From Streptomyces zagrosensis (GTDB lineage: Bacteria; Actinomycetota; Actinomycetes; Streptomycetales; Streptomycetaceae), in contig NZ_JACHJL010000009.1 in NCBI RefSeq assembly GCF_014203645.1, positions 124,001 to 188,000 on the forward strand: a DNA stretch of 64,000 nucleotides. The letters run 5' to 3'. Positions 16,989-27,300 of the stretch are shown here, in pieces. How positions within the stretch are numbered: the first letter of the stretch is position 1; the number at the start of each line of letters is the position of its first letter. The notes beneath the pieces were generated by a model that was given only the letters and a program-made list of their open reading frames with translations, was not told the DNA's origin and did no database searches. Both the position numbers and the translations under genes were made by a program.

Positions 16989-19900
16989 GTGAGCTCCTCC
17001 TCCTCGTCTCTTCCCCGGCGCGGGCCGACGTCGCGAACGCGGCAAACGCCCCCGGGGCCGCGGCAGGGGACGCCCATGGGGTCTTCCGCCGCGCACCCCG
17101 CCGGGGACGCACTCCCATCCGCCCCCCAACCGGGACCGCCCGCAACGACCGAAGCGCGCGGCAGCGCCGCGGCGTACGGCGGTGCCAGGGCAGCTGGCGC
17201 TCCCTGGACGTCCGCAGCCTCCGGTTCGGGCGGCTACCGGCTGGTGCGTACGCCGCCCGGATCGGCCACGTCCCCTGTGCTGGACGCCCGACAGCGCGCG
17301 GTGGTTGATCACGCCGGCGGTCCGCTGCTCGTGCTGGCGGGTCCCGGCACCGGAAAGACGACCACGCTCATCGAGGCCGTCGCCGCCCGCGTGCGCCGAG
17401 GCACCGACCCGGAGCGCATCCTGGTCCTCACCTTCAGCCGGAAGGCGGCGGTCGCCCTGCGCGATCGGATGGCGGCACGGATCGGCGGCGTCGCCGCTCC
17501 CTGGGCGACGACCTTTCACTCCTTCTGTTACGCGTTGGTACGCGCCCACCAGGACGCCGACCTGTTCGCCAACCCGCTGCGCCTGCTGTCGGGACCCGAG
17601 CAGGACGTGGTGGTACGTGACCTGTTGGCCGGGCAGGCGGAGCTGGAGCGCGAGGGCCGCGCTTCGGTGCGCTGGCCCGACGACCTGCGCGCCTGCTTGA
17701 CCACCCGAGGATTCGCCGACGAGGTGCGCGCCGTGCTCGCCAGAAGCCGGGAGCTGGGCCTTGGCCCCCAAGCGCTGGGCTCCTTCGCCGCCCGCACCGG
17801 CCGGCCCGACTGGGGCGCGGCTGCCTCCTTCCTCGCCGAGTACCTGGACGTCCTCGACGCCCAGGGAGTGCTCGACTACGCGGAACTGGTGCACCGCGCG
17901 GTGTTGCTCGCAGAGCGCCCCGAGGTGGCGGCGGAGCTGGCCGGGAAGTACGACGCGATCTACGTCGATGAGTACCAGGACACGGACGTCGCCCAGGCGC
18001 GGCTGCTGCGCGCGCTGGCGGTCACCGCGACGCCCCGGCGCGGCACGCCCGGCGCAGTTGCGTCGGGCGGCGGTGCGTCGGAAAAGCGTGTGCCGGGCGG
18101 CGGCGTGTCGGAACGGCGTGCGCCGGGCGGCGGTGTGTCGAGGGGGGCGGGGGCAACGGACGGTGCGCCGGTGGGCGGTGCCGCGGGGAGCGCCGCACCG
18201 CAGGGGGGTACGCCGCAAGGGCGTACGCCCCAGGCGGGTACGGCGCTGGTTGTGTTCGGCGATCCCGACCAGTCGATCTACGCCTTCCGGGGCGCGGACG
18301 TTGGCGGCATCCTCGGCTTCCCCGCAGCCTTTCCGCGCGCTGATGGACGGCCCGCTGATGTGGCGGTGCTCACCACATGCCACCGTGCGCGCGCGGCCCT
18401 GTTGACCGCCACCAGGACACTCGCCCGCCGGATGCCGCTGTCCCGGCTGCCGGCCGCCGTTGCGCGCGCGCACCGAGAGCTGACCGCCACCGGCGACGGC
18501 GGAAGGGTCGAGGCCTACACCTATCCCACCGTCAGCGCCGAGGTGGACAACGTCGCCGACATCCTGCGCCGTGCGCACCTGGAGGACGGGGTGCCGTGGA
18601 GCGCGATGGCGGTGCTCGTCAGGGCGGGCGCGCGGGCGCTGCCGGGCGTACGGCGGGCGCTGACCACCGCGGGCGTGCCGGTCGAGGTGGACGGCGACGA
18701 CATTCCGCTACGAAACGAGCCCGCCGTCGCGCCGTTGCTGACCGCCCTGCGCGCCACGGCAACAGCGACTCTGCCGGCGCGCGCCGGCGCGACGCCCACG
18801 CCGCCCGTACCCCACCAGCGCCAGGCCCCGACGAACGACTCGACGAACGACTCGACGAACGACCCGGGGGCCGATGAAGCTGAGGACGCCGACAACTTCT
18901 CGGCCGACAACGCCTCAGACGCCGTCGGCGGGTGGCTCTCCGTGGAGACCGCGCTCTCCCTCCTCACCTCGCCACTCGGCGGCATGGACGCCACCGACCT
19001 GCGCCGGCTCGGCCGGGCGCTGCGGGACGAGGAGCGGGCCGCCGGGCGCGCCGTGCCCAGGCCGTCCGATGTGCTGATCGCCGAGGCATTGACCGAGCCG
19101 CAGCGACTGGTTGTGCACGATCCGGCGTACGCGCGGGGCGCGCAGCGGCTCGGGCTGCTGCTGTGTAAGGCGCGCGAGTTGCTCGCTGGCGGCAGCACGG
19201 CGGAAGAAGCGCTGTGGTGCTTGTGGGACGGTACGTCGTGGCCGCAGCGGCTGGAGCGAGCGGCCTGGCGTGGCGGGGCAGCGGGGCGCAATGCGGACCG
19301 GGACCTCGATGCGGTGTGTGCGCTGTTTGAGACGGCCGCGCGCGCGGAAGAGCGCACCGGTGGCCGGGGCGCGCTGAACTTCCTCGAAGAGCTCGACGCC
19401 CAGGACATCGCCGCCGACACGCTGGCACGCCGGGCGGCCAGGCCCGACGCCGTACGACTGTTGACCGCGCACCGCTCCAAGGGGTTGCAGTGGCGGCTCG
19501 TGGTCGTGACGGGTGTCCAAGAAGGGCTCTGGCCCGACCTGCGGCGGCGCGGTTCGCTCCTGGAGGCGGACCGGATCGGCCGGGACGGCATCGCGGAACC
19601 ACTGCCGCCCGGCGCGCTGCTCGCCGAGGAACGGCGGTTGTTCTACGTGGCGGCGACGCGGGCCAGCGAGCGTCTGGTGGTGACCGCCGTACGGGCCCCC
19701 GCCGACGACGGCGACCAGCCGTCGAGGTTCCTGACCGAGCTCGGCATCGAACCGGTGGATGTCATGCACCGGCCGCGGCGCCCGCTGTCGGTGCCCGCAC
19801 TCGTCGCGGAGCTGCGCGCCACCACCGTTGATCCAGCGGCCTCCGACGCGCTGCGGGACGCGGCGGCCCAGCGGCTCGCCCGACTCGCGGCGCTGCGCGA

Positions 19901-21026
19901 CGACGAGGGTGTGCCACTGGTCCCCGCGGCGCACCCGTACCGCTGGTGGGGCCTGGACGACACCACCCACAGCGAGGTCCCGCTGCGGGACCGGGAAGCG
20001 CCGGTGGGGCTCTCGGGCAGCGCGCTCGACCAACTGGTCAACACCTGCTCCCTCCAGTGGTTCCTGGGGCGTGAGGTGAAGGCGGAACCACCGTCCACCG
20101 CGGCGCAAGGGTTCGGCAACGTCGTCCACGTGCTCGCCGACGAGGTCGCCTCGGGGCGTACCCCCGCCGATCTCGCGGTGCTGATGGAGCGGCTCGACTC
20201 GGTGTGGGATGCGCTCGCCTTCGAGGCGCCGTGGAAGTCGCGGCAAGAAAAGGAGAACGCACGGGCAGCCCTGGAACGCTTTTTGCGCTGGCACGTGATG
20301 GAGCGCGGCGGGCGCACCGTCGTCGGCAGCGAGCACGCCTTCGATGTGACGCTTGAGGTGGATACGTACCAGGTACGCATCCGCGGCTCCATGGACCGGG
20401 TGGAGACGGACGCCGATGGCCGCGCGTACGTGGTGGACTTCAAGACGGGCAAGCAGTCGGTCACCCGCGACGGGGTTGCCCGTCACCCGCAGCTCGCCGT
20501 CTACCAGCTTGCGGTGCGCGAGGGCGCGGTGGACGACCTGTTCGGCGGCGCTCACCCGGAGCCCGGCGGCGCGGAACTGGTGCAGCTACGGCAGGGAGCC
20601 GCACGCAAGGCGGGGGGCGAGACGCTGCCCAAGGTGCAGGCACAGGAGCCGCTCCCGCGGGGGCTGGTGGAGCAGGGAGATTCGGCGGGGCCGGTGGGGC
20701 ACGTGGGGCAGGCGGATTCAGCGAGTCCCGTGGAGCGGGTGGGTTCGGCGGAGCAGGTGAGCGCGGCGGGCCCAGTGGATACGGCTGACGCGACGGATTC
20801 TGCTGGTGTGGCGGGGCCGGTTGCCGCGGCGGCCGGTTCGCCCGGGGAGACGGCGGGTGGGACGGCGGGTGCCGGGGCACCGGACTGGGTGGGCGATCTG
20901 CTCGCTACGGCGGCGGGCCGGGTGCTCGATGAGCGCTTCACCCCGAGCCCCGGCGAGCACTGCAACCGCTGCGCCTTCCGCGCCTCCTGTGGCGCCCGCC
21001 CGGAGGGCCGGCACGTGGTCGAGTAG
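16989..21026 (+). CDS. adnA: AdnA, UvrD-like helicase-nuclease subunit
   Basis: This 1345-residue superfamily 1A helicase ends in a RecB-type nuclease. Motifs in order are GPGTGKTTT (Walker A, about 119), DEYQDTD (motif II, about 326), GDPDQSIYAFRGAD (about 424), LTAHRSKGLQW (about 826) and LFYVAATRASERL (about 884). The nuclease shows GSMDRVETD and VVDFKTGKQ (about 1150), then QLAVYQLAV. One Cys in NTCSLQWF (about 1018) and three in CNRCAFRASC at the C-terminus form the pattern of an iron-sulfur staple. With AdnB it makes the actinobacterial double-strand-break resection motor that replaces RecBCD or AddAB. Streptomyces-specific disordered inserts lie between motifs (about 345-415; 1205-1300). 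The GTG start is the longest option; an ATG at 17076 would drop 29 residues. Confidence 0.95.
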   Translation: MSSSSSSLPRRGPTSRTRQTPPGPRQGTPMGSSAAHPAGDALPSAPQPGPPATTEARGSAAAYGGARAAGAPWTSAASGSGGYRLVRTPPGSATSPVLDARQRAVVDHAGGPLLVLAGPGTGKTTTLIEAVAARVRRGTDPERILVLTFSRKAAVALRDRMAARIGGVAAPWATTFHSFCYALVRAHQDADLFANPLRLLSGPEQDVVVRDLLAGQAELEREGRASVRWPDDLRACLTTRGFADEVRAVLARSRELGLGPQALGSFAARTGRPDWGAAASFLAEYLDVLDAQGVLDYAELVHRAVLLAERPEVAAELAGKYDAIYVDEYQDTDVAQARLLRALAVTATPRRGTPGAVASGGGASEKRVPGGGVSERRAPGGGVSRGAGATDGAPVGGAAGSAAPQGGTPQGRTPQAGTALVVFGDPDQSIYAFRGADVGGILGFPAAFPRADGRPADVAVLTTCHRARAALLTATRTLARRMPLSRLPAAVARAHRELTATGDGGRVEAYTYPTVSAEVDNVADILRRAHLEDGVPWSAMAVLVRAGARALPGVRRALTTAGVPVEVDGDDIPLRNEPAVAPLLTALRATATATLPARAGATPTPPVPHQRQAPTNDSTNDSTNDPGADEAEDADNFSADNASDAVGGWLSVETALSLLTSPLGGMDATDLRRLGRALRDEERAAGRAVPRPSDVLIAEALTEPQRLVVHDPAYARGAQRLGLLLCKARELLAGGSTAEEALWCLWDGTSWPQRLERAAWRGGAAGRNADRDLDAVCALFETAARAEERTGGRGALNFLEELDAQDIAADTLARRAARPDAVRLLTAHRSKGLQWRLVVVTGVQEGLWPDLRRRGSLLEADRIGRDGIAEPLPPGALLAEERRLFYVAATRASERLVVTAVRAPADDGDQPSRFLTELGIEPVDVMHRPRRPLSVPALVAELRATTVDPAASDALRDAAAQRLARLAALRDDEGVPLVPAAHPYRWWGLDDTTHSEVPLRDREAPVGLSGSALDQLVNTCSLQWFLGREVKAEPPSTAAQGFGNVVHVLADEVASGRTPADLAVLMERLDSVWDALAFEAPWKSRQEKENARAALERFLRWHVMERGGRTVVGSEHAFDVTLEVDTYQVRIRGSMDRVETDADGRAYVVDFKTGKQSVTRDGVARHPQLAVYQLAVREGAVDDLFGGAHPEPGGAELVQLRQGAARKAGGETLPKVQAQEPLPRGLVEQGDSAGPVGHVGQADSASPVERVGSAEQVSAAGPVDTADATDSAGVAGPVAAAAGSPGETAGGTAGAGAPDWVGDLLATAAGRVLDERFTPSPGEHCNRCAFRASCGARPEGRHVVE

Positions 21027-21145
21027 CACCGCGAAGGCGGGGCAGGCGGGGCAGGCGGGGTGGGGGGACGCGGAGGCGGGGTTGACGGTGGTTGGTCGCC
21101 GGGACGTGGTGGGCGATGTCAGTGGGCGGCATTAGCCTCACTGGG

Positions 21146-24100
21146 GTGTCAGCACACCTCACCGATCCCGAGCAGCTCAAGGAGCTTCTTGGCATTCCGT
21201 TCACCCCAGAGCAGATGGCCTGCATCATTGCGCCACTCGCTCCGCAGGTGATCGTGGCCGGGGCCGGCTCCGGCAAGACGACGGTGATGGCCGCGCGGGT
21301 CGTTTGGCTGGTCGGTACGGGACAGGTCGCGCCGGAACAGGTGCTGGGCCTCACCTTCACCAACAAGGCGGCCGGCGAGCTGGCCGAGCGGGTGCGTAAG
21401 GCGCTGCACAGGGCCGGGATCGGCGAGCCCGGTGACGTCGGAGGTGCCGTTCGCGGGCCTGGGCCCGGTGAAGTGGAACTGGAGGGCGAGGTTCCGGGCG
21501 AGCCGCGAATCTCCACGTACCACGCCTTCGCGGGGCAATTGCTGGGGGACCACGGGCTACGCATCGGAGTCGAGCCGGGTGCCCGATTGCTCGCCGACGC
21601 CACCCGCTTCCAACTCGCCGCCCGCGTGCTGCGCACCGCGCCCGGCCCGTATCCGGCGCTCACGCGGTCCTTCGCCGACCTGGTGACCGACCTCCTCGCC
21701 CTTGACGGCGAACTGGCCGAGCACCTGGTGCCCGTCGAACGGCTGCGGACCCACGACACCGAACTGCTGGCGACCCTGGAAGGGGCCAAACTCAGCAACG
21801 ACGACCTGCGGAAGGTGCCCGAGGCGGCCCGCGCCCGGCTCGAACTCCTTGACCTTGTCGGCCGCTACCGCGCGGAGAAGCGCCGCCATGACCTCCTCGA
21901 CTTCGGCGACCAGATCGCCCTGTCGGCCACCTTGGCCCGCAGCCATCCCGAAGTCGGCCGGGCCCTGCGCGAGGAGTTCGCCGTGGTGCTCCTCGACGAG
22001 TACCAGGACACCTCGGTGGCCCAGCGACTGCTGCTGTCGAGCCTGTTCGGCGCGGGTGAGGAGGCGACGGCTAGCGAGGGCGGGGCGGGGGCGGTAGCCG
22101 GCGGCGGGGCGGACCCGGACGCCGGTGCGCGCAGCCCCGGAGTAGCTGCGGGCGCGGGGGCCGCTGTGACCGCGGTGGCCGGGAGCGCGACCGGTGGTGG
22201 GAGCGGTGGTGGGAGCGCAGTCCCCGGCGCACGGGCGGGCTTGCACGACGGTACGGGGCACGCCGTCACCGCCGTGGGCGACCCCTGCCAGGCGATCTAC
22301 GGCTGGCGCGGCGCCTCCGTCGCCAACCTGGATGACTTCCCCGAGCATTTCCCCCGCGCGGCTGGGGGTGTTCGCGAGGCTCATGGTGCTCACAGGCCTG
22401 TTGGGTCTGTTGGGTCTGTTGGGTCTGATGGGTCTGATGGGGCTAGTGGTGGCAGCGAGATCGGCGATGCTCACGTACCTGGTGGTGCTGTCGGGGCAGT
22501 CACGTCCGCTGCTCGGGCGCGCAACGGTGGCCCGGCCGAGCGGTTCTCGCTCAGCGAGAACCGGCGTAGCGGGGGCCGTCTACTCGCGCTCGCCAACCGC
22601 CTCGCCACCCCGTTGCGCGCACGGCACGCGGGCGTCGCGGCGCTGCGCCCCGCGCCCGGCGCCGACCGCGACGGCCTGGTGCGCTGCGCGCTGCTGCCCA
22701 CCCACGCCGAAGAACTGGCCTGGCTCGCGGACTCCATCGCCCACCTCGTGCGTACGGGCACGCCGCCGGGTGAGATCGCGGTCCTGTGCCGTACGGCGGT
22801 TGACTTCGCCCAGATTCAGGGCGCGCTGGTGGAGCGGGACGTTCCGGTCGAGGTGGTGGGCCTGTCCGGGCTGCTGCATCTGCCGGAGGTCGCCGATCTG
22901 GTCGCCATGTGCGAAGTGCTGCACGACCCCACGGCCAACGCCGCCCTGGTACGGCTGCTGACCGGCCCGCGCTGGCGCATTGGCGCACGCGACCTGGCGC
23001 TACTGGGCCGCCGCGCCCGTGCGCTCGTACGACGTCACCCCACTCACTCACCTGACCCTGACAACCCTGACAGTCCCGGCCAGGACGCGGACCGCCGCCT
23101 CGCCGAGGCCGTCGAGGGGGTCGATCCGGCCGAGGCCATCTCGCTCGCCGACGCCCTCGACACACTCGTCTTGAACACATCCCCCTATGGACCCCAGGCT
23201 CATGACGACGCGGGCGACGAACTGCCGTTCTCGGCGCACGCCCGAGTCCGCTTCGCCCGCTTGGCCACAGAACTGCGTGTATTGCGCCGTTCGCTCGGTG
23301 ATCCGTTGATGGACGTGTTGCACCGCGTTCTCGCGGTCACCGGCCTTGAGGTGGAACTGTCCGCTTCGCCGCACGCACTCGCCGCCCGGCGCCGCGAGAC
23401 CCTGGGTAACTTCCTGGACATCGCCGCCGGATTTGCAGCTCGTCAAGGCGGCGCCTCCGCGCTGGACGGCGCGCCAACCCTGCTGGCGTTCCTTGGGTTC
23501 CTACGGACGGCCGCCCAGTACGAGAAGGGCCTGGACAACGCGCTCCCGGGTGGCGAGAACACCGTCAAGGTGCTCACCGCGCACAAGTCAAAGGGCCTGG
23601 AGTGGGACGTGGTGGCGGTGCCGGGGCTGGTGGCGAAGACGTTTCCGAGCGAGCAGTCCCGCGAGTCCTGGACGGCGAACGCGAGGGTGCTGCCGCACGC
23701 GCTGCGCGGCGACGCCGACACGCTTCCTGACGTGACGAGCTGGGACGCCAAGGGGCTGAACGCGTTCAAGGCCGCGATGAAGGAGCACCAGCGCACGGAG
23801 GAACTCCGCCTTGGCTACGTGACCTTCACCCGCCCCCGCTCCCTGTTGCTCGGTTCCGGGCACTGGTGGGGCCCCTCTCAGAAGAAGCCACGTGGCCCGT
23901 CCGCCTTTCTGGATGCGCTGCGGGAGCACTGCGAAACGGGTGCGGGCGAGATCGAGGTTTGGGCGCCCGAACCGGCCCCTGACGAGGAGAACCCAGCCCT
24001 GCGCGACCCGGACCCAGACTCGGACGAGGCCGCGCCCGCCGACCGGGCCTGGCCGCTCGCGCTCAACCCAACGGCGCTCGCCCGCCGCCGCCGGGCCGCT

Positions 24101-25525
24101 GACGCGGTCCTCGCCCACCTCGCCCGCCTCGACGCCCCCACCGGGCGTGCCACGCACCCCGCCGCGCACACCGCGGACCTGGTGGAACCCGCCACCGCCA
24201 CCCCTGGCGCGGAGGGCCCATCAGGCCACGACACGGAGCACCCCGCCACCGCCGCCTTCGCTACCGCCCTCGCCCCGGACGATGCTCACGCCGCGGACGA
24301 TGCCCTTGGCTCGGGCTACGCCCACGACCCGGAGTGGCCGCCTCCAGACGACCCGCACGATGACGCCTCGTACCCCGACCCGTATGACGACTTGTACGAC
24401 GACCCGCATGAGCGCCCGTACGGCGAGCAGCACGCCGACTCGTATCACGCTGACTCATCGGTGGCGCCCCCGGCCGTCCCGCAAGCAGCCCCACCCGACA
24501 CTCCGCACGGCGACGAGCCAGCGAACGACGAGCCAGCGAACGACCAGGGACTGAGCGACCGAGCACCAAACGACCGAGCACCAAACGACCAAGCACCGAG
24601 CGAGCATGCGCCGAGCGGCGAGCCGCTGCTGCCAGCAGAGACGCGGCTTGCCGACTCGTGGGACCGGGACCTCGACGCGCTCGCTGGGGAACTGCGCCGG
24701 GCCCGGGCCACCGTGCGCGATGTGCTCGTGCCGCCCGCGTTGAGCGCATCGCAGGTGCTGCGGCTCGCCGCCGACCCGGATGGCTTCGCCCGCGAACTGG
24801 CCCGCCCCATGCCGGGCCCGCCGCGCCCCGCCGCGCGCCGCGGCACCCGCTTCCACGCCTGGGTCGAGTCGAGATTCGAGGCGCTGCCGCTGCCGATGCT
24901 GGGACCGGACGAACTGCCGGGCGCCGACGAGGACGGCCCGGAGTCGGACGCCGAGGGCGGTGGGGACGGCTGGGACCTGGAGGCGCTGAAGGAGGCGTTC
25001 AACCGCACCCCGTACGCCCGCCGCACGCCGCACCGCATAGAAGCCCCCTTCCAGCTCAACCTCGCCGGCCGGGTGGTGCGGGGCAGGATCGACGCCGTAT
25101 ACCGCCACCGCGTACGGCATGCTCCTGGCGCGAAGCCCGCCCCCCCGGCGGACGGCGCGCACGCCGCCGAAGCCACACCGGGTGCCGCGCCCCACGGCCC
25201 CCCCGTGGACGGCGACGGCAGGCCTGCCGACGAAGCGCACGGTGACCAGCTCCAGGACCAGGGGGACCAAAACCAGCTCCAGTACGAGTACGAGTACGAG
25301 TACGAAATCATCGACTGGAAGACCAACCGGGCGCAGGACGCCGACCCACTCCAGCTCGCCGTGTACCGGCTGGCCTGGGCCGAACAGCATGGCCTGCCGC
25401 TGTCCGCCGTCACGGCGGCGTTCCTCTACGTTCGTAGCGGCGAGATCGTCCGGCCGGAACCCCTGCCGGGCCGGGCCGAAATCGAACGCATCCTGCTCGG
25501 TGAACCACGCGGCACAGGCGCCTAG
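21146..25525 (+). CDS. adnB: AdnB, UvrD-like helicase-nuclease subunit
   Basis: The partner of AdnA has 1459 residues from the GTG that gives MSAHLTDPEQLKELLG, where homologues begin as I recall them. An ATG at 21116 would add ten residues. Helicase motifs are AGAGSGKTTV (about 38), LLDEYQDTS (about 281), GDPCQAIYGWRGAS (about 378), LTAHKSKGLEWD (about 810) and GYVTFTRPR (about 890). The C-terminal PD-(D/E)XK nuclease shows RGTRFHAWVESRFE, RIDAVY and IIDWKTNRAQDADPLQLAVY. Unlike AdnA it lacks the four-cysteine staple. Long acidic and repeat inserts (VGSVGSVGSDGSDG; NDEPANDEPAND; YEYEYEYE inside the nuclease core) enlarge it well beyond mycobacterial AdnB. It starts 119 bases after adnA. Confidence 0.95.
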   Translation: MSAHLTDPEQLKELLGIPFTPEQMACIIAPLAPQVIVAGAGSGKTTVMAARVVWLVGTGQVAPEQVLGLTFTNKAAGELAERVRKALHRAGIGEPGDVGGAVRGPGPGEVELEGEVPGEPRISTYHAFAGQLLGDHGLRIGVEPGARLLADATRFQLAARVLRTAPGPYPALTRSFADLVTDLLALDGELAEHLVPVERLRTHDTELLATLEGAKLSNDDLRKVPEAARARLELLDLVGRYRAEKRRHDLLDFGDQIALSATLARSHPEVGRALREEFAVVLLDEYQDTSVAQRLLLSSLFGAGEEATASEGGAGAVAGGGADPDAGARSPGVAAGAGAAVTAVAGSATGGGSGGGSAVPGARAGLHDGTGHAVTAVGDPCQAIYGWRGASVANLDDFPEHFPRAAGGVREAHGAHRPVGSVGSVGSDGSDGASGGSEIGDAHVPGGAVGAVTSAARARNGGPAERFSLSENRRSGGRLLALANRLATPLRARHAGVAALRPAPGADRDGLVRCALLPTHAEELAWLADSIAHLVRTGTPPGEIAVLCRTAVDFAQIQGALVERDVPVEVVGLSGLLHLPEVADLVAMCEVLHDPTANAALVRLLTGPRWRIGARDLALLGRRARALVRRHPTHSPDPDNPDSPGQDADRRLAEAVEGVDPAEAISLADALDTLVLNTSPYGPQAHDDAGDELPFSAHARVRFARLATELRVLRRSLGDPLMDVLHRVLAVTGLEVELSASPHALAARRRETLGNFLDIAAGFAARQGGASALDGAPTLLAFLGFLRTAAQYEKGLDNALPGGENTVKVLTAHKSKGLEWDVVAVPGLVAKTFPSEQSRESWTANARVLPHALRGDADTLPDVTSWDAKGLNAFKAAMKEHQRTEELRLGYVTFTRPRSLLLGSGHWWGPSQKKPRGPSAFLDALREHCETGAGEIEVWAPEPAPDEENPALRDPDPDSDEAAPADRAWPLALNPTALARRRRAADAVLAHLARLDAPTGRATHPAAHTADLVEPATATPGAEGPSGHDTEHPATAAFATALAPDDAHAADDALGSGYAHDPEWPPPDDPHDDASYPDPYDDLYDDPHERPYGEQHADSYHADSSVAPPAVPQAAPPDTPHGDEPANDEPANDQGLSDRAPNDRAPNDQAPSEHAPSGEPLLPAETRLADSWDRDLDALAGELRRARATVRDVLVPPALSASQVLRLAADPDGFARELARPMPGPPRPAARRGTRFHAWVESRFEALPLPMLGPDELPGADEDGPESDAEGGGDGWDLEALKEAFNRTPYARRTPHRIEAPFQLNLAGRVVRGRIDAVYRHRVRHAPGAKPAPPADGAHAAEATPGAAPHGPPVDGDGRPADEAHGDQLQDQGDQNQLQYEYEYEYEIIDWKTNRAQDADPLQLAVYRLAWAEQHGLPLSAVTAAFLYVRSGEIVRPEPLPGRAEIERILLGEPRGTGA
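25283..25306. repeat. TACGAG hexamer repeat in the AdnB nuclease domain
   Basis: TACGAG occurs three times followed by TACGAA, encoding YEYEYEYE immediately before the catalytic strand IIDWKTN. A hexanucleotide tract this close to active-site residues is unusual. Confidence 0.9.
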
Positions 25526-25670
25526 CCGAACGCGGTGAGCACCTCGCGAGGGGCCCGGCGCGGGAGGCGGTCTCGCCTGCTGCGCTGCCCCTCACACCAT
25601 GACCGGCCCTCGGGCTCGGGCGGCGGAACCCGGGCGAGGCGGGTCGGCCCGGCCGGTTAGGCTCGTCGTC

Positions 25671-27080
25671 ATGAGCACCGCCCCGGACGACGCTGTCCGC
25701 GCCTATGTCGAAGCCCACCGTGCCGCGTTCCTCGATGACCTGGTCGCCTGGCTGCGTATCCCCTCCGTATCGGCCGACCCCGGCCGCGCCGGTGACGTCC
25801 GACGCAGTGCCGAGTGGTTGGTCGAAAAGCTGGCCGCGACCGGCTTCCCGACAGCGGAGGTCTGGGAGACCGCCGGTGCTCCCGCGGTCTTCGCGGAGTG
25901 GCCGTCGAGCGATCCGGACGCCCCCACGGTCCTGGTCTACGGTCACCACGACGTCCAGCCCGCCACGCTGGAGGACGGCTGGCACAGCGATCCGTTCGAA
26001 CCGCAGACGCGCGACGGCAAGCTGTACGCACGGGGCGCGGCCGACGACAAGGGGCAGGTGCTCTTTCACACGCTCGGCGTCCGCGCCCACCTGGCCGCGA
26101 CCGGCCGCAGCGCGCCCGCCGTCCATCTGAAGTTGCTCATCGAGGGCGAGGAGGAGTCCGGTTCGCCGAACTTCCCCGAGCTGATCAAGGCCCGCGCCGA
26201 CCGGTTGGGCTGTGACGCGGTGGTCGTCTCCGACACCGGCATGTGGTCAAGGGACACCCCGACGGTTTGTACGGGGATGCGTGGACTGGCCGACTGCCAG
26301 ATCGACCTGTACGGGCCTGAGCAGGACATTCACTCAGGTTCCTTCGGCGGAGCCGTACCGAATCCGGCCATGGAGGCGGCCCGGCTCGCTGCAGCGCTGC
26401 ATGACGCGGACCTGCGGGTGGCGATACCCGGCTTCTACGATGGTGTGCTGGAACTCACCGAACGTGAGCGCCAGCTCTTCGCCGAACTCCCCTTCGACGA
26501 GGCGGAGTGGCTGCGTACCGCACACTCACGCGCCACGTCGGGCGAAACGGGATACACCACCCTGGAGCGGATCTGGGCCCGCCCGACCGCCGAGGTCAAC
26601 GGCATCGGCGGCGGCTACCAAGGCCCCGGTGGGAAGACCATCGTTCCCGCGAGCGCCCAGGTGAAGCTGTCGTTCCGGTTGGTGGAGGGCCAGGACGCGG
26701 AAGAGATTCAGCAGGCGGTACGGGAGTGGGTGGCGCAACGGCTGCCCGCCGGTATCCGGCACGAGATCACCTTCTGGGGCGCGACCCGTCCTTGTCTGAC
26801 CCCGCTTGATCACCCGGCGTTGCAGTCGGTCGTACGGGCCATGGAGCGCGCCTTCGGCCAGCCGGTCCGCTTCACCCGTGAGGGCGGCTCGGGCCCGGCG
26901 GCCGATCTGCGGGACGTCCTGGGCGCACCGGTGCTCTTCCTCGGCATCTCGGTGCCGTCCGATGGGTGGCACGCCCCGAACGAAAAGGTGGAACTCGACC
27001 TGCTGATGAAGGGCGTCGAGAGCGCCGCCTATCTATGGGGCGATCTTGCCGAGACCTGGCGGGTACCCGTGACGCGATAG
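25671..27080 (+). CDS. M20 family metallodipeptidase
   Basis: The ATG gives MSTAPDDAVRAYVEAHRAAF. Metal ligands of the M20 fold are visible: His and Asp in VYGHHDVQP (about 90), the bridging Asp in ARGAADDKGQ (about 122), the Glu pair in LIEGEEESGSPNF (about 158), the Asp in VVSDTGMW, and the His in GWHAPNEKVELD near the end. A dimerisation lid lies between (GIGGGYQGPGGKTIVPA). The enzyme should be a cytoplasmic zinc dipeptidase with broad substrates. It follows adnB by 145 bases on the same strand and could be co-transcribed with it, but nothing links it to recombination. The length of 469 residues is normal for the family. Confidence 0.92.
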   Translation: MSTAPDDAVRAYVEAHRAAFLDDLVAWLRIPSVSADPGRAGDVRRSAEWLVEKLAATGFPTAEVWETAGAPAVFAEWPSSDPDAPTVLVYGHHDVQPATLEDGWHSDPFEPQTRDGKLYARGAADDKGQVLFHTLGVRAHLAATGRSAPAVHLKLLIEGEEESGSPNFPELIKARADRLGCDAVVVSDTGMWSRDTPTVCTGMRGLADCQIDLYGPEQDIHSGSFGGAVPNPAMEAARLAAALHDADLRVAIPGFYDGVLELTERERQLFAELPFDEAEWLRTAHSRATSGETGYTTLERIWARPTAEVNGIGGGYQGPGGKTIVPASAQVKLSFRLVEGQDAEEIQQAVREWVAQRLPAGIRHEITFWGATRPCLTPLDHPALQSVVRAMERAFGQPVRFTREGGSGPAADLRDVLGAPVLFLGISVPSDGWHAPNEKVELDLLMKGVESAAYLWGDLAETWRVPVTR

Positions 27081-27280
27081 CAGGCCAGGCCCTGGGGCGA
27101 CGGCAAGCCACTGCCCGACCAGTGAGCTGCACGGCGGACCACCGAGCCGTACGGGCGGACCACCCACCGGGCCAGCGGCGAACCACCGAGCGCCAGGCAG
27201 GCCCCACCAGGCCACCCACCAGCCCAGAAGCGGGCCACGGGGCGTGCAGCGGGCCGAAGGTCGGGCAGGCGGGACCGCCG

Positions 27281-27300
27281 GGAACACGACAAAGTGTTCC
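27281..27300. promoter_or_regulatory. perfect inverted repeat upstream of nudC
   Basis: GGAACAC and GTGTTCC are exact complements separated by GACAAA. The site lies about 220 bases before the nudC start in a 441-base gap with no gene, so it could be an operator. It is not a LexA box, because the half-site spacing is wrong. The regulator is unknown. Confidence 0.4.

Noticed and set aside
15509..17077. Minus-strand 522-codon frame across the ATL gene and the following gap
   Set aside because: The product is Arg/Pro/Ala-rich without motifs, and the opposite strand carries the clear ATL gene.
27281..27300. LexA (SOS) box
   Set aside because: Streptomyces LexA sites have GAAC and GTTC four bases apart; here they are ten apart.
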